From Corynebacterium lactis (GTDB taxonomy: Bacteria > Actinomycetota > Actinomycetes > Mycobacteriales > Mycobacteriaceae): a stretch of 64,000 nt of DNA. Positions 16,942 to 24,159 of this stretch are shown here, one piece after another; positions within the stretch are counted from its first letter, which is position 1, and each line of letters begins with the position of its first letter. Both the position numbers and the translations under genes were made by a program. The stretch is taken from positions 34,606-98,605 of the forward strand of contig NZ_ULHE01000006.1 in the NCBI RefSeq assembly GCF_900519355.1, given 5' to 3'. The notes beneath the pieces are model-generated. The model made no database searches, was not told the DNA's origin, and saw only the letters and a list, made by a program, of their open reading frames with translations.

Positions 16942-18186
16942 ATGACGAATAACGACGCGACGAATAACGACGTGACGCAGACCCCGCACGAGGCAAGCAA
17001 CTCGCGCCCGGCCCGCCGGTTCGCCACCGCCGCCGTCCGCGCTGGCTACACCCCGGATTCCCTGCACGGATCCATCAACATGCCGATTTACGCCAGCTCG
17101 ACATTCGTCCAGGACGGCATCAACCAGCTGCGCGGCGGCTTCGAGTACACGCGCTGCGGCAACCCGACCATAGCGGGCCTCGAGCGCGCCATCGCCGACC
17201 TCGAGCGCGCCGCCCACTGCCGTGCGTTCTCCTCCGGCATGGCCGCCACCGACGCCATCTTGCGCATCCTGCTGGCCCCGGGCAGCCACATCGTCATGCC
17301 CAACGACGTCTACGGCGGCACCCACCGCCTCATCGACGCGGTGTTCGGGGCGTGGGGGATCGAGCACACCGTCGTCGACATCGGCGACGCGGACGCCGTC
17401 GCCGCCGCAATCCAGCCGAACACGTCCGTGATCTGGGTGGAGACGCCCACCAACCCGCTGCTGACCATCGCCGACATCGAGGCGATCGCGAAGGCTAAGG
17501 GCGACGCCAAACTGGTCGTCGACAACACCTTCGCCTCGCCCTACCTGCAAAACCCGCTGGACCTCGGCGCGGACGTGGTCCTGCACTCGACCACCAAGTA
17601 CCTCGGCGGGCACTCCGACGTGGTCGGCGGCGCGCTGATCACCAACGATGCGGCCCTCGACGAGCAGATCGACTTCATCCGCGGCGGCACCGGCGCCATC
17701 CCCAGCGTCTTCGACGCCTACCTCACCGCCCGCGGCATCAAGACCCTCGCCGTGCGCATGGAGCGCCACTGCGCCAACGCCCAGGCCGTCGCCGAATTCC
17801 TCGTCTCCCGCCCGGAAATCGCGGAGGTCTACTACCCGGGCCTTGAGTCCCATCGCGGCCATGACGTCGCAAAGCGCCAGATGAGCGGCTTCGGCGGCAT
17901 GGTCAGCGCTCGGCTTGCCGACGGCGCGAACCCCCACGTCCCCCACGGCCTCGGCGCGAAGGAGGCGGCCGAGGCGCTGTGCCTGAACACGGTCGAGTTC
18001 GAGCTTGCGGAGTCGCTCGGCGGCGTCGAGTCGCTGATCGAGGTCCCCGCCGGCATGACCCACCAGTCCGTCACGGGAACCACCCTGGAAATCACCGCTG
18101 ACCTGGTGCGACTCTCCGTCGGCATCGAGGACGTCGACGACCTGATCGCCGACCTCGCCCAGGCCCTGGACCGGCTGGGCACGTAG
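16942..18186 (+). CDS. metB: Cystathionine gamma-synthase
   Basis: 414 residues from the ATG at 16942, chosen over an in-frame start 102 bp upstream because the McbR box lies between them. It is a Cys/Met-metabolism PLP enzyme: SSGMAATDAIL phosphate-binding region, VDNTFASPYLQNP, and the PLP lysine in HSTTKYLGGHSD. The GGTGAIPSVFDAYL segment and overall similarity fit cystathionine gamma-synthase (O-acyl-homoserine plus cysteine to cystathionine) better than MetY; cystathionine beta/gamma-lyases remain an alternative. The McbR-type operator supports a biosynthetic role. The gene is a single transcription unit, followed by an MFS gene 92 bp downstream. Confidence 0.88.
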   Translation: MTNNDATNNDVTQTPHEASNSRPARRFATAAVRAGYTPDSLHGSINMPIYASSTFVQDGINQLRGGFEYTRCGNPTIAGLERAIADLERAAHCRAFSSGMAATDAILRILLAPGSHIVMPNDVYGGTHRLIDAVFGAWGIEHTVVDIGDADAVAAAIQPNTSVIWVETPTNPLLTIADIEAIAKAKGDAKLVVDNTFASPYLQNPLDLGADVVLHSTTKYLGGHSDVVGGALITNDAALDEQIDFIRGGTGAIPSVFDAYLTARGIKTLAVRMERHCANAQAVAEFLVSRPEIAEVYYPGLESHRGHDVAKRQMSGFGGMVSARLADGANPHVPHGLGAKEAAEALCLNTVEFELAESLGGVESLIEVPAGMTHQSVTGTTLEITADLVRLSVGIEDVDDLIADLAQALDRLGT

Positions 18187-18278
18187 CGGGCGCGGGGTCG
18201 GCGGGTGTCTTACCGGGTGCCGGTGGGCGCTGGTTGCCGGGTGCAGAGCTGGTTCAGGGCCGCGTTAGGGTGGAGGGC

Positions 18279-19529
18279 GTGAGTAGCGCAGCATCGACCC
18301 CAAACCACGGCCCCGGCAGCACGAGCTCAGCGAGTGCGGCCGCCGCGACCCTCCCGGAAGGCCTCGTGCCCTCGGATCCCGGCTTCCGCCGCGCGCTCGT
18401 CGCCGTCCTCTTCGCGGGCCTGGCCTCCTTCCAGGCCCTCTACGCCACGCAGGCGCTGCTACCCACGCTTTCCGACGCCCTGGCCGTCGATCCTGCAACG
18501 GCCGCCCTGACCGTGTCGGCCACTACCGGCGGCCTGGCCTGCGCGGTCATCCCGGTGTCGATTCTGTCCGAGCGCTTCGGGCGCCGTCGCGTGATCGTGA
18601 TTAGTGCTTTTGTGGCGACGCTGCTCGGCCTCGTCGTCGCCGTGGCCCCGGGTATCGGGTCGATGATCGGGGTGCGCCTGCTGCAGGGCATCGTCATTGC
18701 GGGCGTTCCCGCCGTTGCGATGGCCTACGTCAGCGAGGAAATCCATCCCGACCACGTCAGCCGCGTGATGGGGCTGTATATCTCCGGCACGACGGTCGGC
18801 GGGCTGCTCGGCCGCATCATCCCCTCGGTGGTGCTGGAGTTCGCCGGGTGGCGGGTGGCCGTGGCGGTCTCGGCGGCCGTGGCCTTCATCTTTGCCATCC
18901 TGACCTGGTACTTCCTGCCCGTGCAGCGGCGCTTCCGGGCCAAGGCGCTGTCCTTTTCCGGGGAATGGCAGGCCATCCGCCGCCACCTTTCCGACCTGCG
19001 GATTCTCGCCCTGTGCGCCCTGGCATTCCTGTTCATGGGGGCGTTCGTCTCCCTGTACAACTACCTGGGCTTTAGGCTCGGCGACCGCTTTGGTCTGTCA
19101 CCCGCACTCGCCGGATTTGTGTTTGTCCTTTATTTATCGGGGACGTGGTCGTCGGCACGCGCGGGTGTGTGGGCGAAAACGGTGAGCAGGCGGCGACTAA
19201 TCGCGATCGCGACCGTGGGTGCTTGTGCGGGACTCGGGCTGGTGGCGGTGCCGTGGCTGCCCGCCGTGATTGTGGGCGTGCTGATTTTTACGGCGTCGTT
19301 CTTTGTGGCGCACTCGCTGTCCTCGTCCGGCGTGGGGCTGGTGGCGCAGCGCGACCGCGCCGAGGCGTCGTCGATGTACCTGTTTAGCTACTACGCCGGG
19401 TCGTCCGTGGTGGGCTGGGTGTCCGGCATGGTATTCGGCGGGCTCGGCTGGGGAGGGCTCGTGCCGTGGCTGGTGGCGCTGTCGCTGGTCGCGGGTGCGT
19501 GTGCCGTGGCGGGCTTGAAGGAGCGGTAG
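18279..19529 (+). CDS. MFS transporter (AraJ/YnfM-like)
   Basis: 416 residues from GTG at 18279, preceded by GGTGGAGG; the frame is open 45 bp further up but with no site. Roughly twelve membrane segments; motif A appears as LSERFGRRRVIV (near residue 93). TM1 (FAGLASFQALYATQALLPTLSDAL) and the EEIHPDHVSRVMGLYISGTTVGGLLGR block are typical of the drug or sugar efflux (DHA12-like) group that contains YnfM and AraJ. It probably exports small hydrophobic or cationic compounds. The hydrophilic N-terminus of about 40 residues is Ser/Ala-rich. It converges with the Rieske gene across a palindromic repeat. Confidence 0.8.
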   Translation: MSSAASTPNHGPGSTSSASAAAATLPEGLVPSDPGFRRALVAVLFAGLASFQALYATQALLPTLSDALAVDPATAALTVSATTGGLACAVIPVSILSERFGRRRVIVISAFVATLLGLVVAVAPGIGSMIGVRLLQGIVIAGVPAVAMAYVSEEIHPDHVSRVMGLYISGTTVGGLLGRIIPSVVLEFAGWRVAVAVSAAVAFIFAILTWYFLPVQRRFRAKALSFSGEWQAIRRHLSDLRILALCALAFLFMGAFVSLYNYLGFRLGDRFGLSPALAGFVFVLYLSGTWSSARAGVWAKTVSRRRLIAIATVGACAGLGLVAVPWLPAVIVGVLIFTASFFVAHSLSSSGVGLVAQRDRAEASSMYLFSYYAGSSVVGWVSGMVFGGLGWGGLVPWLVALSLVAGACAVAGLKER

Positions 19530-19533
19530 GGGT

Positions 19534-19696
19534 CTGTGGCTGTGGCTGTGGCTGTGGCTGGGGCACTTTAGCGCGGGCTTGTTCGGGGGCCTGCACTTTA
19601 GCGCTGGCTGGTGACTGTAGCCCACGGTATCGGCTGCTCTAAAGTCACGAACGAGCGCTAAAGTGCCCGGGGCCGCAATGAACGCGCGCTAAAGTG
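19534..19696. repeat. TAAAGTG palindromic element, copy 1 (with GTGGCT tandem)
   Basis: A TGTGGC hexamer array (19534-19560) is followed by an element with CACTTTAGCGC twice on the left, a core GGTGACTGTAG..CTCTAAAGTCAC that can fold back, then GCGCTAAAGTG twice on the right. The core CCCACGGTATCGGCTGCTC is shared nearly unchanged with copies at 22381 and 24004. It lies between convergent genes. The tail is a 10-bp GAGCCAGGCC triple repeat (19701-19730) inside the end of the Rieske gene. Confidence 0.85.
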
Positions 19697-20126
19697 CGCC
19701 GAGCCAGGCCGAGCCAGGCCGAGCCAGGCCGCGTGCGGCCCACTTCTGGCCGACAATCAGCTCCGTGCCATTTGCCGACAGTGGCGCCTCGCCCGCGGGC
19801 TGGCGCGACGGGCCCGCAACGACCTTGCCGGTCGCGATGTCGAACTCGGAGCCGTGGTTCGGGCAAATCATTACGCCGTCGCGGACCTCATTGATGCGGC
19901 CGTTCTGGTGCGGGCACACGTTGGAAAACGCGGCGAACTTGCCTTTCTCCGGCTGCGTCACCACGTACTCGCCGACAACGACGCCACCGCCAACCGGAAT
20001 GTCCTTCGCCTCAATCTTCTCGACAGTCGCCTTCGGGGCACACGCCGCAATCAGCGCACCCGCCGCGGTCGCGGCCGTGCCGAGCAGAAAACGTCGCCGT
20101 GAACAGGGGGAAATTTCAGCACTCAT
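19689..20126 (-). CDS. Rieske [2Fe-2S] lipoprotein
   Basis: 145 residues. The N-terminus SRRRFLLGTAATAAG is a twin-arginine signal followed by a lipobox with Cys29 (LIAAC), so a folded, cofactor-loaded protein would be exported and lipid-anchored. Rieske cluster motifs are NVCPHQNG and ICPNHGSEFD (CxH and CxxH). It is a small stand-alone Rieske protein, possibly serving an extracytoplasmic electron transfer partner; no partner is adjacent. The last 15 residues (ARGLARPGSAWLGAL region) are encoded by a 10-bp triple repeat next to the intergenic repeat element and look like an extension of the natural end near GQKWAA. Confidence 0.88.
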   Translation of the reverse strand: MSAEISPCSRRRFLLGTAATAAGALIAACAPKATVEKIEAKDIPVGGGVVVGEYVVTQPEKGKFAAFSNVCPHQNGRINEVRDGVMICPNHGSEFDIATGKVVAGPSRQPAGEAPLSANGTELIVGQKWAARGLARPGSAWLGAL

Positions 20127-20176
20127 GCCTCGAGCGTACCCCCGGCGCCCCTACTTAGCCGGACTACGTGGCCGGA

Positions 20177-20998
20177 CTACTTAGCCGGGTAAGCCCGCTC
20201 GCCGAAAATCGCGCGCCCGACACGCACCGTCGTGGCACCCTCGGCGATCGCCTCCAGGTAGTCGCCGGACATGCCCATCGACAGTTCGTCCAGGCTGACC
20301 CCGTCCGGCAGGTCGCCCAGCAGGCTGTCGCGCAGTTGCCGCAGCTCAGCGAACGTATCGCGCACGCGCGGGTCGCCGGCCGCAGCGATGGTCATGAAGC
20401 CGCGCAGCCGCAGATTCGGGTACTGCCCGCCCTCGCCGAACATCCGCACAAACTCCGCCGCGTGCTGCGGCGCCAGCCCCGACTTTTGCGGCTCCCGCGA
20501 CACGTTGACCTGGATCAACACGTCCAAAACCTTGCCCGTGCTCCCCGCGCCGCCTCCGCTTGCCGACGCCCCGGACCCGGCCTCGCCGCCTAACGCCTCC
20601 AGCCGCCTCTGCAACGCAGCCGCGACCTTGGGGCGGTCCAGTGCCTGGAACTCGTCGGCGCAGGCCACCAGGTGACCGGCCTTGTTGGTCTGCAGCGGGC
20701 CGATGATGGCGATCCGCGGCGCCGGGGTCGCACCCCCAGCCCCGAACGCATCCCGGAACGCCGCAGCTTTCCCCTCTGCCTCCTGCACCCGGTTCTCGCC
20801 CAGGGTGACGCAGCCCGCCGCAAAAAGGGCGGGCCAATCGTCGATAAGCGACTCGGCGGGCACAGTCTTGCTGACCGGCAGCAGGCGCACGTCGGAGGGG
20901 AGGCGGCCGACGCGTCGGCAGGCGTCATCGATGTCGGAGCGGACCTTCAGGTAGCGCTCGGCAACAACGTCGGAGGGGAGGATATTCGAGGCTGACAT
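20177..20998 (-). CDS. YggS/PLPBP family pyridoxal phosphate homeostasis protein
   Basis: 273 residues, slightly longer than usual for this family (about 230-250) owing to a Gly/Ser-rich insert near residues 150-165. The PLP lysine is Lys44 in LLPVSKTVP; LGENRVQEAEGK and HIGPLQTNK-like IIGPLQTNKAGH, then LSMGMSGDYLEAI and VRVGRAIFGER, are signature motifs. The protein has no known enzyme activity and buffers PLP, affecting amino acid pools. The gene is monocistronic and divergent from the GT87 gene across 50 bp. Confidence 0.92.
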   Translation of the reverse strand: MSASNILPSDVVAERYLKVRSDIDDACRRVGRLPSDVRLLPVSKTVPAESLIDDWPALFAAGCVTLGENRVQEAEGKAAAFRDAFGAGGATPAPRIAIIGPLQTNKAGHLVACADEFQALDRPKVAAALQRRLEALGGEAGSGASASGGGAGSTGKVLDVLIQVNVSREPQKSGLAPQHAAEFVRMFGEGGQYPNLRLRGFMTIAAAGDPRVRDTFAELRQLRDSLLGDLPDGVSLDELSMGMSGDYLEAIAEGATTVRVGRAIFGERAYPAK

Positions 20999-21047
20999 AC
21001 TCCCACTCTAAGACTTTGGCCGAGGTCGGGTGCGGTACTGTCAAACC

Positions 21048-22235
21048 ATGCTCATGGACAGACTCTCGAGCCTATCGGTTCTGCAGCGACGAATCCTCAC
21101 CGCGGTTTTCGGACTTGTGTCGGCGACGGTGGTCATCGCATTTATTTACCGGGCGGCGACCTACTACATGATGGACGTCGAAGTCTTCCAGGACGCGGGC
21201 TGGGCATTCCGGCGCGGGCAGGACCTCTACTCCGAGAACTTCCCGACGCGCTCCGGCTTCCGCTTCATCTACCCGCCGTTCGCGGCGCTGCTGTTCTACC
21301 CGCTGACGTGGGCCGGGCCGACGACGCTGCAGATTATTTGGACGATCGCCACGATGGTGGCCGTGTGGGCGATGCTGTGGATGGTGTCGACGCGGCTGCG
21401 CGCCGAATACCCGAAGCTGCTGGCCACGGGGCTGCTCGGCATTGTGCTGCTGCTCGACCCGCTGCGGGCGAACATCCTTTTCGGGCAGATTAACGTGTTC
21501 CTGGCGCTGCTGATTATCGCGGATGTGCTGGGCTTCTTGCCGAAGAAGCTGCGTGGCCTCGGCGTTGGCGTGGCGGCCGGCATCAAGATCACGCCGGCGG
21601 CGTACGCACTGGTGTTCCTCATGAGGCGCGACTTCGCCGCCGTGGCCAAGAGCTTCGGCTGGTTCCTGGTGACCGTCGCCATTGGCTTTGCGGTGCGATT
21701 CCAGGAGTCAATCTACTTCTGGACCGACGAGTTCTTCGCCTCCAACCGCGGTGGCGCCCCCACCTACGAGGCCAACCAGGCATTCAGCGGCCTGCTCGCG
21801 CGCGCCGGGCTGGAGGGCACCGCCCTTGAGGTGGGCACGTACGGATTCTTCCTCTTCGGCGCGGTTGCCGCGGCGTTCGTGGCGTGGGTTTTCCAGCGCG
21901 AGGGTCACGAGGTCACCGCGCTCGGCTTTGTTGCGCTGGCCGTGAGTTTCGCCGGGCCGTACGCGGTCAGCCACCACTGGTCGATCGTGATGGTGTTCTT
22001 CCCGCTTCTGCTGTTCTACCGCGAGATCTGGCACGTGGCGGTCGGCGTACTGTTCTTCATCGCGCAGTGGTGGGCACCTTACGAGGTCTTCGTTGGCAAC
22101 GACTTCGGCCGCGCCAACAGTGTGGGCCAGTGGTTCTACGGAAACATGCAGGGTGTGATGGGTTTCGTGGCGTTCTTCGCGATCCTCGGCTACGCCATCT
22201 ACCTGTGGCGTAACCCGCGCCGCGTGCGGGCTTAG
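21048..22235 (+). CDS. GT87 family mannosyltransferase-like membrane protein
   Basis: 395 residues from ATG at 21048; GTG at 21030 or ATG at 21054 are alternatives. It is a polytopic GT-C protein with about ten hydrophobic segments. The DVEVFQDAGWAFRRGQDLY loop with the catalytic acidic residues, FRFIYPPFAALLFYP, and GQINVFLALLIIADV and KITPAAYALVFL are typical of GT87 (DUF2029) polyprenyl-phosphate-mannose-dependent alpha-mannosyltransferases in Corynebacteriales, which build PIM, LM or arabinogalactan-related glycans on the outer face of the membrane. The exact linkage cannot be assigned. A clear rho-independent terminator follows. Confidence 0.8.
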   Translation: MLMDRLSSLSVLQRRILTAVFGLVSATVVIAFIYRAATYYMMDVEVFQDAGWAFRRGQDLYSENFPTRSGFRFIYPPFAALLFYPLTWAGPTTLQIIWTIATMVAVWAMLWMVSTRLRAEYPKLLATGLLGIVLLLDPLRANILFGQINVFLALLIIADVLGFLPKKLRGLGVGVAAGIKITPAAYALVFLMRRDFAAVAKSFGWFLVTVAIGFAVRFQESIYFWTDEFFASNRGGAPTYEANQAFSGLLARAGLEGTALEVGTYGFFLFGAVAAAFVAWVFQREGHEVTALGFVALAVSFAGPYAVSHHWSIVMVFFPLLLFYREIWHVAVGVLFFIAQWWAPYEVFVGNDFGRANSVGQWFYGNMQGVMGFVAFFAILGYAIYLWRNPRRVRA

Positions 22236-22310
22236 GGTTTTTGCGCTGCGTTTTTGGGCTGTGCTTTTCGCTTTAGGGCTCGCTTTACGACGGTAGCGGC
22301 CCCACTTTTC

Positions 22311-22340
22311 ACCGTGGCAGGTTCTCCTGTCACGGTTTTT
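22311..22340 (+). terminator. Rho-independent terminator
   Basis: ACCGTGGCAGG / CCTGTCACGGT stem (one G-U) with a TTCT loop and a TTTTT tail, 76 bp after the GT87 stop codon. Confidence 0.85.
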
Positions 22341-22380
22341 GCATGTGGGCGGGGTGTGGCTGGGGTTTTGGGGGCTTTTT

Positions 22381-22517
22381 GGGCACTGTAGCGCTGGCTG
22401 GTTCGGGGGCCCGGCACTGTAGCGCTGGCTGGTGACTGTAGCCCACGGTATCGGCTGCTCTAAAGTCACGAACGAGCGCTAAAGTGCCCGAGGGCGAAAT
22501 GAACGCGCGCTAAAGTG
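22381..22517. repeat. TAAAGTG palindromic element, copy 2
   Basis: Same element as at 19561-19696: GCACTGTAGCGCTGGCTGGT twice, the core GACTGTAGCCCACGGTATCGG, then AAAGTCACGAACGAGCGC and GCGCGCTAAAGTG. The right three quarters is nearly identical to copy 1, including the AATGAACGCGCGC spacer. Unlike the other copies it lies between two genes in the same direction. Confidence 0.85.
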
Positions 22518-22768
22518 GGGCGCCGCGCTGCCTGGTAACCGCACTGATTAGCCACCGACCGGACTCCGCAACCTATCCACAACCGCGAAATTATCCCCAG
22601 GCAGCCGGCGCGGAGGGGATTTTTCGGTGCCCCGAATCCCAGCGAAGCGCTATTTTTGCAGGTAAGGGCGCACTCGAAATCTGGGCGGCATTGAAGGGGA
22701 GTGCCAGCCACACGGGGAATCGGTGAGTGGGGGATCGGCCACATGGGGAATGACGAAACGGGGGATCG

Positions 22769-23983
22769 GTGACTAACTGGCGACGCGACGAAGACAACAT
22801 TATCCGCGCAGGTAAACAGCCCGCGGGCTACGGTCCCTGCAGCAGATACATGGTCGGCCGCGCTGGAGTCGACAGTGACGAGTGGATTCGCAATCGCGCG
22901 GGCCTCGACCGTTCGGCAAACGCCCGCCCGGCGAGCGCCCACCCGACAAGCGCCAAGACAGGAAGCGCCAACGCAGGAAACGCCAACACAGGTAGCTCCC
23001 CGGGGCTCGTATGGCTCGCTCGAGGTGCATATCTTCCGGCCAACGAATGGCTCCGTGCCCCCAGGAGCGAGCGCTTCGCCCTCCAGGTCAAGGCGCTCGT
23101 CCCACGAGGAAGCAACGTCATTGTCACGGGTGAGGCGGCCGCGGCGCTCCACGGATTGCCCCTTCTGCTCCGCAATGCACGCATCGGGCTGTCGGGTACA
23201 GGACGACGCCGGCTCACCTCGGTTCCGGGCGCCACCTCCCACAGCCGCCTACTGCATGTGACGGGCCGGATAGAACCTGTGGACGTCGTAAAGCGGGCCG
23301 GAAGGAGAGTGACGGATGTGCCCAAAACGGTCATTGACCTGTGCAGATCCAAGTCTTCAGAGAACAGGGCGACGGTGGCGGACGCGGCCCTGCGCGGGCA
23401 TTGCACGGGGGATGAATTGTGGGCGACGCTGGATGCGTATCCCCGGTCGCCCGGGAATGCGCGGGCGCGCGAACTGCTTGAGGAGGCCTCGTCGCTGTCG
23501 GAGTCGATTGGGGAGTCGCTGACGAAGCGGGCGGTCGTTGAGGCGGGTGTGGCTCGTCCGGGAAGCAGGCATGCGCCGCTGCTGCAGCAAGTCGCGTTTC
23601 ACGATGCGCGCGGGTTTATTGGGAGGGTCGATATTTTCATTCCGACCCTGGGGCTCGTGATCGAGTTCGATGGAAATATTAAGTATGCGGATGGCGGTGC
23701 GGGTCAGCAGGAAACTATCAACCGGGAGCTGGCGCGCGAGAAGCGGCTCAAGAATTTGCGGCTGACTGTTGTGCGGATTGTGTGGAATGACCTGTTCGGA
23801 GGGGCCGCGGTGGCGATCATTCGTCGGGCGGCCGAGGAGATTGAGGAGCAAATTCGGGCGGGATTTGCCGTGTATTCGGGCGAATATGTGGAGTGTGCGC
23901 CGGAGTTCGAGGTCGAGCAGGGCGTTATTGACTTGGCTATTTTGCGGAAGAAGCGCTGGCGGGATGCAGGGCGGCTGTATTGA
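22769..23983 (+). CDS. AbiEi-antitoxin-like protein with DUF559/PD-(D/E)XK-like C-terminus
   Basis: 404 residues. After a low-complexity Ala/Ser/Asn-rich segment (about 50-80) comes an AbiEi-antitoxin-like region (LARGAYLPANEW, then VIVTGEAAAALHGLPLL) and a C-terminal region (GLVIEFDGNIKYADG..INRELAREKRLKNLRLTVVRIVW) with the E-F-D-G..K pattern of DUF559/Vsr-like PD-(D/E)XK folds. Such genes are common solitary genes in actinobacteria and are annotated as type IV antitoxin-domain proteins, but the role is unknown; no AbiEii toxin is adjacent. It is flanked on both sides by copies of the TAAAGTG repeat, suggesting local rearrangement. GTG at 22769 is the assumed start. Confidence 0.65.
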   Translation: MTNWRRDEDNIIRAGKQPAGYGPCSRYMVGRAGVDSDEWIRNRAGLDRSANARPASAHPTSAKTGSANAGNANTGSSPGLVWLARGAYLPANEWLRAPRSERFALQVKALVPRGSNVIVTGEAAAALHGLPLLLRNARIGLSGTGRRRLTSVPGATSHSRLLHVTGRIEPVDVVKRAGRRVTDVPKTVIDLCRSKSSENRATVADAALRGHCTGDELWATLDAYPRSPGNARARELLEEASSLSESIGESLTKRAVVEAGVARPGSRHAPLLQQVAFHDARGFIGRVDIFIPTLGLVIEFDGNIKYADGGAGQQETINRELAREKRLKNLRLTVVRIVWNDLFGGAAVAIIRRAAEEIEEQIRAGFAVYSGEYVECAPEFEVEQGVIDLAILRKKRWRDAGRLY

Positions 23984-24003
23984 TGGGCTGGTGGGCGCCT
24001 GCT

Positions 24004-24113
24004 CGGGGACTTTAGCGCAGGTTGGTTCAGTCGCCCTGCACTTCAGCGCTGGCTGGTGACTGTAGACCACGGTATCGGCTGCTCTAAAGTCACGAATGAG
24101 CGCTAAAGTGCCC
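24004..24113. repeat. TAAAGTG palindromic element, copy 3
   Basis: Third copy, same orientation: GACTTTAGCGCAGG, CACTTCAGCGCTGGCTGGTG, core ACTGTAGACCACGGTATCGG, then CTAAAGTCACGAATGAGCGC and TAAAGTGCCCGG. The distal AATGAACGCGCGC part is missing. It lies between convergent genes. Confidence 0.85.
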
Positions 24114-24159
24114 GGGGCGTTCGTGCCGCCCGGCCACCACCCAGCCAGCCCCCAACTAC

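Larger units (their letters stand above)
22236..22768. other. 533-bp intergenic region
   Basis: It holds T-rich GCTTTT repeats, a CGCTTTACGACG motif (22281), the terminator at 22311-22340, the repeat element at 22381-22517, and GGGGAAT/GGGGGATCGG short repeats (22715-22768). No gene is visible. Confidence 0.6.

Noticed and set aside
15139..18063. Long minus-strand frame crossing metB and the saccharopine-like gene
   Set aside because: Only its end carries real protein (the SDR N-terminus); the rest is antisense to metB or out of frame. It helped locate the SDR frameshift.
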